From Sordaria brevicollis (Eukaryota > Ascomycota > Sordariomycetes > Sordariales > Sordariaceae): 64,000 bases of DNA. Below, piece by piece: positions 24,946-36,452 of the stretch. Position numbers and translations under genes: made by a program. The notes below the pieces were generated by a model. The model saw nothing but the letters and a program-made list of their open reading frames with translations. It had not been told where the DNA came from and made no database searches. Every line of letters begins with the position of its first letter. The stretch's first letter is position 1. The stretch spans positions 2,108,001-2,172,000 of the forward strand of contig JAUTDP010000008.1 of NCBI GenBank assembly GCA_033439795.1. The letters run 5' to 3'.

Positions 24946-27900
24946 TTTGTCGAGTTGCTACTAGTCGGATTATGTGTCGTTGATCGGTCCGTTTCGTTGA
25001 GTTTCCTCCACACAGCTGCAACAAGATCCAGCAAATTCCCAAGGCTTACACAAGTCATTGAAAGCTGGATGAGAAAGAGAGGAATCAGCGAGAAAATCTG
25101 CCGTGTTAAGACACCGACCATTTGAATTAGATAGGCCAAGATGACGGCCAAGAGACGTCGTGTAAGCTTCGCCAAGAGAATCATGAGACAATCGTATAAG
25201 TTGAGATCAACAACAGCGATACAACCAACAGCATTGGAAGCGGTAAAGGATGTCAGGATAAGGTATTTTTTTAAAAAAAAATTTCATGATGCATATGACC
25301 AGAAGATCACCACATAGAACCAAGAGATGATAGACGTAAGCTGCGGTGTAGCAAAGAGGTTTGTTGCTTTTCCGTCTTGGCTACTATATCTTGTAAGATC
25401 TTGAATGTTTGTTGATGTTGATAGGTAGATAAATGGACACAACATGAACAACAGCGAGAAATGTTCACTTGTAAAACTTTCAGCCTCTCTTGACTAATCT
25501 CATGTTGAAAAAAGATGTCAAGTCAACGGGGTAACTAGAGATGCAAGATTTCGGCTTTTTGTCTCCGATACTCAGAACTGTGTAACACAGTTTGTAAATC
25601 AAACTCTCTTTATCCCGTTTTAGGATGGATGAACGTTGGAAGGGAAAGAGATTGGCCTCGAGTGGACAAGATATGTAGGTAGACATTAGCGAATCACACA
25701 ACTTTTTAGACGCAAAGGCCAGCCGAGAGAGTCAGCCTTACGTGATCTAATTCCCGATCTAACAGTTCAGGTACCAGATCTGATGGATGTTCCTGAATGG
25801 ACGACGACTTGCCCTTGCATATTATGCATGAAGGGTTCTTTCCTTTGTTGGGGTTGGTTGTCACCTAGTTAAGGCTGTTTAGAGGTATGGTAAGTACCTA
25901 CCCTCCATTCATGTTAATCCTGACTTGGGTTATTTCCACATGTGTAAACCAACCAGTTTCCTTATTCTACCAATAACTTGTTGTTGTTTAGGCTGTGTGT
26001 TTGAAACAACTCTTGTTACTCGTTGTTCAGTTCCTCTTGTACACCCGTACCTCCTACCCAATGAACAAGAACTTTTTTCTTCTTCCACATTATTTGTACC
26101 ATAATCAAAGCCAACTCCAGCCTCGTTAACTCGTACTTACCCGTCTCTTGGTCACCTACTTGTGTGTCTTCCCATCGCCAAGCTAATCCGAAACAACCTT
26201 TATGAGAGCCATATACTGCATACGAACACAGCTAGACTCCAAGTCCTTGACAGCTCATACATATCGGCCGTCACAAGCAGCCCGCTTTCAAATTGCAAAA
26301 GACTGTTGTACACCAACTTGGCAAACTTGGCAAAAGAAATAAACAAACCGGTCTAGTGAAGCATGGCCGTGTTCACGATGCAGTGCAGCGTGTTGCCGTC
26401 GAGCTGAAAGGGAATTCTTTGCAAAGCTCTTGGCTTTGTTTCTCCTAAGAGCAACTATCCGATTTTGTATCTCTGCTTGGCATTTTTCCAACTCGGTTGC
26501 TCTCTCCTTGGCGATGCTGGCTTTTCATAGAGTAATGTGTTTCACTGGGTTGGGCATCTCCGGATTTTGCGAATGAAACACACGTGAAAACAAACCGGAA
26601 CCATCTAATGTTGCTGCTGCTGCTTCTCCAGAGATAAATATATGCCGATAATTTTATCTGAGTTAATTTTCTGCAGGTCATGCGATGCTGATAGAGATGA
26701 GTGAACCTGAGTTTGGAGAAAGATCTTATATGCAGTAAATGTATGGGTTTGAACCTGGATGTTGAGGCTCAGCTTCTACTGACTTTTAGTAACTTGAGAT
26801 CAGAGTACCACCAGGAGAGAGAGACCACCAATCATCCTAGTGTCTAACATAGAGTAATTTACCGCTCGTCATCGTCCACTTGCGGCTTACCGGTACACAA
26901 GACTCAGGACGAGGTGCTTGGCTGAACGGCACAATACATGTGCTCTCCGAAGTCGCAAACAAGTGACAACCGTGGAAGTTAGGTAACTCCTTGGCTTGTT
27001 TCTGCTACTCGTTACACTAAATCAGTGTCTGAAGAGGTGAACCGAAGTGTAAGTATCTATCAGGTATGTGGAGGGAGGCGGTATGTGGTACAGCAGGTGT
27101 CAAACATGCCTAAGATTAGGTACCTACCGTTGGATACCTGCCTTGCCGTCATTTACTTCAATACCTTGCCTTCCTTCATACTCGTGTGTCACTATCGGTT
27201 CCGTACTTGCACGGTATCTATCTTCTCGGTTACAGTGTATCAAAAACAATCGGAGTTGATCATTCGTGCTGAACCGATTGGGGAGATCACGGATGTCTCT
27301 ACGGTGCAGATCCTGGGGCAAGGTCTTTCCCCAAAAACATTGATCCCTGGTGGGTAAGGTTTAGCATACTATCTTGGTCTACACTTTGATTTTGCGCATA
27401 GCTTAAAGGGTTATCATTGACCGGTGAGGCTGAACGGTTGCTGACCATAGGGATGATGTCATTGTTCCCTTTACGGATTCATTCATGCAAGGCCGGCATT
27501 GCGATATTGGAAATGACGGAATAATCGATAGTCGAAGCAGAACCAACTGCATATGACCCAGTATCTAGGATTTAAGCGCTTTGCTGTCTTTGACGATATT
27601 TTTGGAATGTTGAGGTACGAAATCTGGTGCAATTGTGTACGGGCACTTGTGTGGTGACGCGAGCAAAATTGTCTCGAAATTGATGGCTTCTTTTGCGCGG
27701 AACTCTTGTTGATCATTTCACGTGGCTTCCACGTGCAGCGAGGAAGAGGGAAAACAAAGCCTTGCCGTTGATGTTAAAGTAAAACATAAACTTTGTTACA
27801 AAACCGTTTCTTGACGTTGGAAGCGGCTCGGATCGCCGTATACTGTGCAGTCAAGGTCAATGTACAAACTCCGGTCAAAACCACGTGTAGTTGGGTTTGG

Positions 27901-30900
27901 TGATGATGTACTTAATGTGACGGGTCAAAGGCCGCATAAAGTGGCAAAGTACTAACCTGGAAACAATGTTCAGTCGGTGGGTGCTCCCGAGATCGCCTTC
28001 CCGAGATCGGTCGAGCAACACTCCGGCATATCCGGAACTCCCGGAGATCTGAGCTGTCAGCGCATTTCCGACGTCATATCCGGCGTGACACAAGACTGTA
28101 CGTCGGGGCATAAGATATCGCGATGTACGCCACGAAGATTTGTTTTTTTTGGTCATTTTTGCCTTTTCCGATGTTTCCGGATGAGTCGCTCAGAAGATCC
28201 GAGTGTCGTGATGTTGCGAGCTCGAGCTACCAAAGGCGAGTATGGGACGAAAACCGCATGCAGTCTGCATGCAAAGGTTGTTCAATCCCAAGACCGAGGA
28301 ATTGGATGTGATGCAGATACAGTGTCGTGCGTACTTCGCGTTGTTGAGTACGCAGAAACTAGGCCCGCCTTCCGGGTTTCTGGCAGTTGTAGGCTGTTCG
28401 CTCTCCCAAGCTCGATTGTGACCGATCACCTTTGGAATTAGACTGTGAAGGAGACCTGAGCAATCAACCTGAACAATGTTAGAAGTGTCAACACGCTGTA
28501 GGTTTGGAGGGACAACTTTGAAGGTGAGCTCGACAGCTTCCCGAGCGATAACCTCACTTTGCAGAGCCTCTTAAGCTAGCTTTGAATCGACACTTCCACG
28601 AATCGGCGTAGATGAGCCCCTTGAGATGGATGTTGACGGGATGAGAACAAGGCTCGGATAGTGCGTAACGGTGATGATGATTGAAAAGAACCAGGAGTCT
28701 TTCATTTTGACCAGTCTCCCAGCAACGGAATGAACGATGTCAAAAGTTGACTGGGGATTTACTGCCGAACCTGTCCGGACACCAAGATTACTGTGCACTC
28801 AATCGAACTTTCCACTTGCTCAAGTCTGCTAAGGACATACAGAAGAAACCAATTCATCGCTCTTTCTACATTGAGTCGTTCCTTCTCTCTTCAATCCTAA
28901 AGTTAAAAAGCAGGAAATGGGCACGCTTCATGCGGAAGAAGCCAGCCAGTTCAGTTATGCCACATCACATGCCTGAAGGTCAAATGCCTGAAGGAAGAGA
29001 TCTTCCTTCCATGAATAGGAAGGTCCCCATTGTTCTCATGTTCTTCAGCTTAAAGAAGGGACTCTAAAGCCAAGAGAGACTGATATCCTGGTCATCTTCC
29101 TTAAACCACAAACCTCAAACTCAAACAGTGCATCAAAAACACCAAGTGCAATGGTCTGAATCTCTTCGCGGAGGTCAAGCCAAGGCAAGGCGAATACAAC
29201 TTCATAGCCTAACCGACTAAATTAAATACCATATGCTGGAAACCACAGCCAACTTTTTTCAACTCGTGTTTATCTGTCCAGGTTTCAAAGCGCTGGGCTG
29301 TAGTTCGCGTCATTGATGACATGACATGCCCCGGCTCGAAATCCAGACAGTTTGAGCAACAGCCACCACCACAAAACATAAACAGACCTTGCCGAAGTTG
29401 CGTAGATGCAGTATATGTTCTAACGAAAAGGCACAAACGAAAGTGTTACATACGCTCCTGTCGTTCTCCATGGCCTTAAGTAGTCAGTAACAGGAGCTAT
29501 CTCATTGACTGGTGCTCTAGTGTCTGGTTACTAGTGTCTGGTGGGCGAGTCTTCCGGCCTCGATCCGGTCTTGAGGGGTAGTATAACATTGACGAGAATG
29601 TTTGACGACGGTGTTTACTCTCTTCGAGAAAGAACTTCAGCTGTCTGTTTTTTTCTTTCTTTCTTCTCGTTGTGACTCTTTGGTCGACTCCTCTTGTTGA
29701 CAGTTCTGGTGGACTCTTGGTGACTGTTCTCCTCAAGTATCTCACCATCAAAAAGACAACATCAGCATGCACGGCAACACTTCTCCCATAACCGGATCAA
29801 AAACGGCGGCCTGAGCTTGCAAAGCGAACATGCAGTTCCTCGCTCAAACCCATTTCCATCATTCTCCGCTCATAGCTCTTGAGGATGATAGCCCTAGGAC
29901 AAACGAATGGTTGCCTGAACAATCAGGAGGTGGTACCGCGGACCGAATACGAAGCTCCTATAGCTTTGATTAGCCTTGAGCAAGTGCTCGAACACATAAC
30001 GGACCATCATCAGCCGAGGGTGTCACTTTGAACATCAGTTTCCGGAATGATTAGATGACAAGCTTGCAGGCGGAGGACAGCATGTGCAGTGAGTGAATGT
30101 TGGAAGGCTGTGTCATGGGCTTCCATTCACTGGCCTCCCCTTTCACTTGCGCGCCTTCCAGATATTAGCCTGATTGAGTTCTGTTTCTCCTCTTTCCTTA
30201 GACAACAACCCTCAAACCCCTTTCGTTGTCGCCGTTCAGCCTCCATTAAGATTCTGGTAACGCGGATGAACAAAGAATTATCGAGGGATCACACGGAGCA
30301 GTCAACGTGAGCAACTAGCATGTCCTAAGTGACATCTATTCCTCCAATGATCTATTCGGTATGATACTTCCAGCGTGTATATGCCCGGCATACTCTATGT
30401 AACTATATTTAGGCGTCCATATAGTCAGTCCTTTGTACGTAATAACATTCAATACCACTAACGCGATCACCAGGTCCTACACTTCATCGACTTCTAACAT
30501 CCATTCCATATTCTGTCTATCTCAACAAAATCGTTAAGGCGTTAAATAAAAGACATGACATGACCAAAAAAATAAAAAAAAAAGACAACAACAAAGTTCA
30601 GTCCTGGGATACCTGAGATCTGGGATGTGCTCGGTTGGAGAAGGGAAAGGAACCTGCGCGTGCGAGACCGTTCCCCGAACCCAAACACAACAAATGACCC
30701 ACCCTCCGAGCACCAACCACGCCCATTTCCGTTTCCTTAGTAACAACGAAAATTTTCTCTATAAAGATGATGTGTGAGGACAGAACCTTTCCTCTCTGTC
30801 CATCCCACCATTCCTGAACCTGCCGACCAAAACCAAACCAACCGATCAACCGAATATTCTGGTGAAGATAGAAAAAGGAAATGCTGATTTGAAACGAGAC

Positions 30901-30933
30901 TCTCGATCAACGCCGAACGTGTTTCTTATGCGC
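24943..30933. other. Gene desert, right part, including the YHM2 3' region
   Basis: No convincing gene is seen in 6 kb. Frames do not exceed 154 codons apart from the poly-lysine one, and none resembles a known family. An A/T palindrome-like run lies at about 25266-25281. Short direct repeats such as CTTGGCAAA (about 26320) and TGCCTGAAGG (28971 and 28985) occur. The last few hundred bases before 30934 presumably hold the 3' untranslated region of the carrier gene on the minus strand. Confidence 0.5.
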
Positions 30934-32151
30934 TTAGTGCTTGGCGGTGACGGTTTCGCCGGTCAGCTTCTCGACGTAGGTCTTGGCCCTGTTGTTTTGG
31001 CGAAAGCGGTCAGTATCTCGTTCGCTGGGAGCAAAAGATCAGTCAGGGACAAGAAACTTACATATCGCCGAAAGCAACCATGCAGACGGTCTGCCAGATA
31101 CCGAGACCGATACGGGGGGTGACACCGCGGTAGAGACCCTTGATGCCGTTGGTCTGGTAGATGTACTTGAACGTGTTGCCGACAGTCATCTTCTTGGGGC
31201 GGTTGGGATCCTCCTTCTTGGACTGCATCTCGACACGGATGACCTCAATGGGCTGGTTCCAGGCGGAAAGACCACCACCAAGGGCAGAGGCGAGAACCTT
31301 CTCCCAAGCGGCCAGCTTCTGGCCCTCCTCCTTGCCGGTGGCCTTGCGGATGCCCTGCTCAGCAAGACGAGAGAGACCGAAACGAGAACCCCAGTTGGTC
31401 ATCTGGCGAATGGCGACAGCGTTAACGCCCTTGTTGATGCCGCGAATACCCTCGCGGCGGTAGATGTCCATGAAGGTGGCCCAGGTGCCGGGGGCCTTTT
31501 GGCCGGAGGCGCTCATCTTGTGCTTGGTGATCTCGACCGTCTTCATGCAAGTGCAGAAACCCATGGTGGCATACGCCTGCGCAACACCACCAATGATACC
31601 ACCGGTGATACCGGCACCGAAGTCGCTGGCGCCGGCGGCGCGAGCATGGTATTCGGCCTCGGAGGCAACGAAGAGGAGCACGGCGCCCTTGGTGGAGCCC
31701 TCAATCCAGGCCCATGGGATAAGACCCTGGTAGACTGATTGATGCAGAGCATTTGTTGTTAGCTTCCAAATTCCGAGTGGGATTGGGGGAAATCGAGATG
31801 CGCGGGCGAGTGTGGTGAGTGATGGGGTTTAGGCAAGCAGTCAAGGTAGCAGCTCGGCAGAGGAAAGCGGTGACACTTGATGCTGATCTCCGGTCGTCCG
31901 GGGGAAGCTTTATGGTGTTATCACTTACAGCCAAAGACACCACCACGGTTCCAGATGCGGCGGAGGGCAGAACCAAAACCATCGCTGCGGTTGGCAGCCA
32001 TGGTGGTCTTGATGACCTCCAGGGGCTGGCCGAGCGAGGTAACCTCAAAGAGGTTGAGACCGGCACCCAGAAGCAAGTTGGAGAACTTGACGGGCTTCTT
32101 CTCCAGCTTCTTCGGCGCTGGGGCCGGGACGGAGGCGACGGCGGCGGACAT
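30934..32151 (-). CDS. yhm2: Mitochondrial citrate/oxoglutarate carrier, Yhm2-type
   Basis: Three exons, 32151-31929, 31734-31062 and 30988-30934, give 316 residues, the usual length of mitochondrial solute carriers. The N-terminus [20 protein letters not shown] runs into [20 protein letters not shown], a hallmark of the Yhm2 subfamily. Three repeats of about 100 residues are visible. Carrier signatures include [13 protein letters not shown] in repeat 1 and [13 protein letters not shown] in repeat 3; repeat 2 has the unusual [14 protein letters not shown]. Yeast Yhm2 exchanges citrate for 2-oxoglutarate across the inner membrane, supporting cytosolic NADPH, and also binds mitochondrial DNA, which is why fungal annotations call it a mitochondrial DNA replication protein. 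The citrate synthase gene lies about 2.6 kb upstream on the same strand, which fits a shared role in citrate supply and export. The last exon has only 18 codons plus one base. Confidence 0.93.
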
Positions 32152-34702
32152 GGCTGATCGGATGTTGTCGGATTTACTGGGGCCCTGACCAAGGGATTCG
32201 GGTGCTTCTTCGCGAAAGTTGGAGGGGGAAAAGGGGGGTTTTGGAGGTGGGAGGGTGGTAAGTAAGCCGAGGCGGAGTGTGGGCTTCTGTCACCGGTTAC
32301 TCGGGTGTAGTGACCGACTTCGGTGGAGTAATTGGGGTGTACTTGGCTTCTTTTGCCGGCGGGCCTGACCTTGCTGCTGGAGTCTCTCTCTCGACGATGA
32401 CGATCGTGACGATGGCAAATGGAGTTTTTGACGACAGCAACGGAGTTGATGGCAGCAGGATCGTAGCCCTTTAAACGGAAACCGACTCGAAAGTTCAAAA
32501 ACTGGAGGGTATCTGGCCTTTGTCTTGGTCGCTCGGCTGCAGCAGCGATGGCGGCGGGCAGGTAGAGCAGGGCAGGGGACCTGTTTGTTGCACGTGTTAA
32601 TCGCAGCGGTTCTCTCGGTGTTGTCAAGTTTCAAAAGTGGATTCCTGCCCATTGGCGCCCAGCAAGACCATCCGCCGACCACCGAGAGTGCTCAATCAAA
32701 GCCTCTGCTGCAGCGGCTGCACCGCGGCATCTTTGGGGCGTCTTGGGTATTGTCCTAGGCTGTTCTGGCTTCTGGCTATGGTAGGAGGTGCCCCACTAAC
32801 CTTGGGTGAGAGAATAGCCGGATGTAGCGGTTCGATTTTGCGGACGACGACGACAACAGTGTTGATGTGAAGATGTAAGCCACTTGGTGGTGGGTGTCTT
32901 TGGGTTTTGTTAGAGCAAAAGTGTCCTTCGTTCTTCTCCTTCTTTTTGCGTCTCAACAATCAACAAAACTCTCAACAAAGAAGCCAATTGGAAGCGACGA
33001 TTGTTTGGAACACTGCACCTCACACCAAACGCGGTGGTTGGATTGGACACGGTGCAACGCTGCTGCTGTTGTGTCCAGGGACGGGAAAGGGTTGAACAGC
33101 AACACGGGGGTTTCGCTTCTGGGGGAATTGAGGGTCCAAAAGGGTTCATGATACAATAGTAGAAGCACCGACTGTATCTGATATTGGTACCTGTATCAAC
33201 TCCGTTCGCGGACGCCGATATGATATGAGGACCTCCATGAGAAAAAGGGCCGTGTGTTACGCTTACAGTAATGGCTGACGGTCAGATCCTGTGATGGTAG
33301 TATCAAGAGCTAAAGTAGTGAACATAAATCATGGTAATCCTCCGACTTTGCTATCTTCCGACTTTGCTATCTCTTTCATCTTGTCTCTTGCGATGGGAGC
33401 AAAGAAGAGGCTTGCGGCTTTGATTACTTTGGTCCATAGTCCGTACCACAAAAGATACTGCGTTGCTTATGTTACCGATACCGTATCACCAAACTTCTTA
33501 AACGAACTTGTACCAAGACCTCATGCAGTGTCAGCACCGGATGCTTCCAAATGTCGGGACATTTTTGGGGTTCATCCACTCCGGCTTCGTACAACCAAGG
33601 GAAAACTCCGGACTTCTACTTGTCGGCTTTCTCAACCCAGTTTGGGGTTTAGAGCATCACTGGTCCTGGAGTTGATGATGTGAGCTTTGTATGAGTATCA
33701 AAGTGGTTGTGGTTGCAAATCCCGTCGGTCGGTCGTGGTTTTCCCAACCATCATGCCTCGGCGTTCCCAACAACCAGGGAAGTTGCGTTTGTGGTCTTTG
33801 GGGTGCCAAGGGCCCAGGGCAGGCAAGGCCGCAAGGGGAATGTCTGGGCGTTCGCGGACAGCTTTGGGGAAATGTTGGAGAGCCCCGCGGCCAAGCTCCC
33901 GTTTGCCAGGTTTGTCGCGGGGGCCGCATGGAGATTGGGTGAGCGACAGGTACCTTTCTTCAGTTGAAGCTCTCTCGATGATCGAAAAAGAGCACTTGAA
34001 ACAGATTTGAGTCGGTGATTCAAAACCAAAGGAATCCGTAAACGTTATCATCCCATTTTTGCCAGGGAGCGATTCTCGAGGGTATCCAAAAACCATATGT
34101 AACCCAAGGGAAGTGAAAGAACCGTTTGGGAATATCTTTCCAGGGTAGCTCTTGCTGCATGGACGGCTGCCGGGGTCCGAAGTCGCACTCGGTCCTCCAG
34201 GGTCTGACGTTCGCACCGGCAACTTTTCCTGATTGGCTCTGCACGTCACATGCGCGAACCAACCCCCAGCGTTCTTGGGCTCCTTGAATTGCATGCGTGC
34301 CTCGGACAAGAAATTTCTGGACAAGCTCAAGCTTCAATTGCAGTCGACCGACGCTAGTGAAATTGTCGTGAGAACTGCAACGGCGTGGACCATTTGGTCA
34401 ACCAAAGAACGCATGTGTGGTATATTGTCGTTATATGTATAGTACAAGCGAACTGGAATGAATGATATCACCCTTTCAGGCAACCAAAAGATCTTTCTCC
34501 CCGTGTCTGACACACACCAACCCTCCCGGTGCTTTACATTTCACAAAACATCGTCTGAGGCGCAAAGGTTGCTGGTGCTGGTGTTGCTGCTTGAAAGGAA
34601 GATCCCATCCATTCTATGCTGAAAAGAACCAAAGCCCGACCGTTTTCCGACCGTCGCGCCAAACTACCTAATCATTACTACTATTCACAACAAAGGCTTA
34701 AT
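32152..34702. other. Intergenic: YHM2 promoter and citrate synthase 3' region
   Basis: This 2.5-kb interval lies between two minus-strand genes. Frames such as 34330-33698 (minus, 210 codons) show no family resemblance and overlap others. A perfect 16-bp tandem duplication lies at 33341-33372. An ATTGG (reverse CCAAT) pentamer at about 32650 is a possible promoter element of the carrier gene. Confidence 0.5.
33341..33372. repeat. 16-bp perfect tandem duplication
   Basis: The unit TCCGACTTTGCTATCT occurs twice head to tail with no mismatch. It is probably a recent local duplication in non-coding DNA. Confidence 0.95.
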
Positions 34703-35255
34703 TTACAGCTTCTTGGCAATCTCGATCCACTTCTCAGTGGAGAAAGACTTGGGCCTAAAGGGAAGGAGTTAATGTTAGCCATAGCTCAGGATTAGCACGA
34801 GTTTATGTAGCACCAAGACATACCTCTCAATGGGGGCACCGACGGCGCGGTCGATGATCAGCTGAGGAAGGACACCAATGGCGCGGGAAACACCGAAGAG
34901 AACGGTGTAGTAGTTGGCCTCAGTAAGACCATAGTGCTGGAGAAGGACACCAGAGTGGGCATCGACGTTGGGGTAGGGGTTCTTGGTCTTGCCGTGCTCG
35001 GTGAGGACCTTGGGGGCGATCTTGTAGACCTGGGAGACGAGCTGGAACATGGGGTCCTCGGGAAGGTGCTCCTGGGCGAACTTGCGCTGGGCAGAGTAGC
35101 GGGGATCGGTCTTGCGGAGGACGGCGTGGCCGTAACCGGGAACGACACGGCCGGCGTTGAGGGTGTCCCAGAGGTACTTGGTGATGGCCTCATCGGAGAG
35201 ATCGTCACCGATGACCTTCTTCATCTCGGTGAGCCAGTTAAGGACCTCCTGGTTG

Positions 35256-35287
<32 letters not shown>

Positions 35288-36452
35288 AAGACCGGCAGCG
35301 ACGGAAAGGAAGGGAGAGCTGAGGGCAGAGCCGACAAGGTGAGTGGTGTGGGCAGAGACGTTGCCACCCTCGTGGTCGGTGTGGATGGTGAGGTAGAGAC
35401 GGAGGAGCTCAACAAAGTCCTTGTTCTCGCCAAAGCCGAGCTGGTTGGCGAAGTTGAAGGCATAGTCCTTGTCCTTCTGGACAGCAGCGACCTTGCCGCC
35501 CTTGAAGACGTTCTGGTAGATGCGGGCAGCAATGGTGGGGAGCTTGGCAATGAGGTCCATGGCGTCCTCAAAGGTGTAGCCCCAGTACTCCTTCTTGTTG
35601 ATGCCCTTGGCGTAGGCACGGGCGAAGGAAGAGGTGTGCTCGAGAGCGGTGACGGCGAGGGAGAGCTGGGCCATGGGGTGGAGGTCAGAGGGGCAGCGGT
35701 CGATGAGCTCCTCAACGAACTTGGGGATATCGGAGCGGGCAGCCCACTCAGCAGAGAGGTCGCGGACCTGCTGCTCGGAGGGGACCTCGCCGGTCAGGAG
35801 AAGCCAGAAGAGACCTGCGCATCAATGTCAGTAGATACAAAACACCGTCGTCGGTTTACAGCACGACATCGTCCCATGATGCCTTTTGGTGCTGACAAGG
35901 CGTGAAAGGAGTGTAAACATACCCTCGGGAAGGGGCTCCTTGCCACCCGGAGCCTTGGGGAGGAGCTCCTGGCACTCGGGGATGGTCTTGCCGCGGAAAC
36001 GGATACCCTCCTCGGCGTCGAGGACGGAACCCTCCCAGACAAGGCACTTGATGCCACGGGCACCGCCATAGACCTGGTCGAGAGTGACCTTGTCGACGAC
36101 CTTGGAACCGTGCTCCCTGCGGTTGACAGGACGGGTCAGCAACACGATATGGGAGGAAAGAAGCTATCGACAGCTTATGTCGAGGTACAATGGAGCTTAG
36201 CTTACTTGCGGAGGGCCTTGATCTCCTCGATCTTCTCGGGGAGGAGCTCAGCGAAGCGCTCCTTGAGAGTCTGTCACGGCGAAAAGAAGCATTCGGTCAG
36301 CGGATGATGTCAGTGTGTCCTCGGGTCTCACGAGACTGCCATACCTGAGTCTTGGAAGAGTAGCATCTGGCGGCAGTGAAGGCAGTCTGGCGAGAAGCGA
36401 GGTTGAAGGAGGACCTCAGGGCGGCGGAGCCCAGGCGCATAACGGGAGCCAT
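34703..36452 (-). CDS. cit-1: Citrate synthase, mitochondrial
   Basis: Five exons, 36452-36345, 36270-36206, 36116-35923, 35814-34824 and 34754-34703, give 469 residues. The enzyme condenses acetyl-CoA and oxaloacetate to citrate, the entry step of the TCA cycle. Exon 1 encodes a basic, serine/alanine-rich presequence ([15 protein letters not shown] up to RCYSSKTQ) with the RCYSS type of mitochondrial processing site. The catalytic triad is visible: His near 306 in [10 protein letters not shown], His near 352 in [15 protein letters not shown] and Asp near 407 in YPNVDAHSG. The C-terminus ends IAKKL; this is not a strong peroxisomal SKL signal, so mitochondrial location is favoured. Codon use is strongly biased, as in highly expressed genes, which produces a 323-codon antisense frame (34934-35905) that is not a gene. 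Neighbours are the citrate carrier downstream on the same strand and an empty 3 kb upstream. Confidence 0.97.

Noticed and set aside
24633..25184. 183-codon minus-strand frame with a hydrophobic N-terminus and poly-lysine
   Set aside because: The lysine run is just the translated homopolymer, and the hydrophobic part alone is not enough evidence for a gene.
34934..35905. 323-codon plus-strand frame opposite citrate synthase
   Set aside because: It is an antisense shadow of a highly biased gene, with the same Gly/Val/Glu/Leu texture as the pma-1 shadows.
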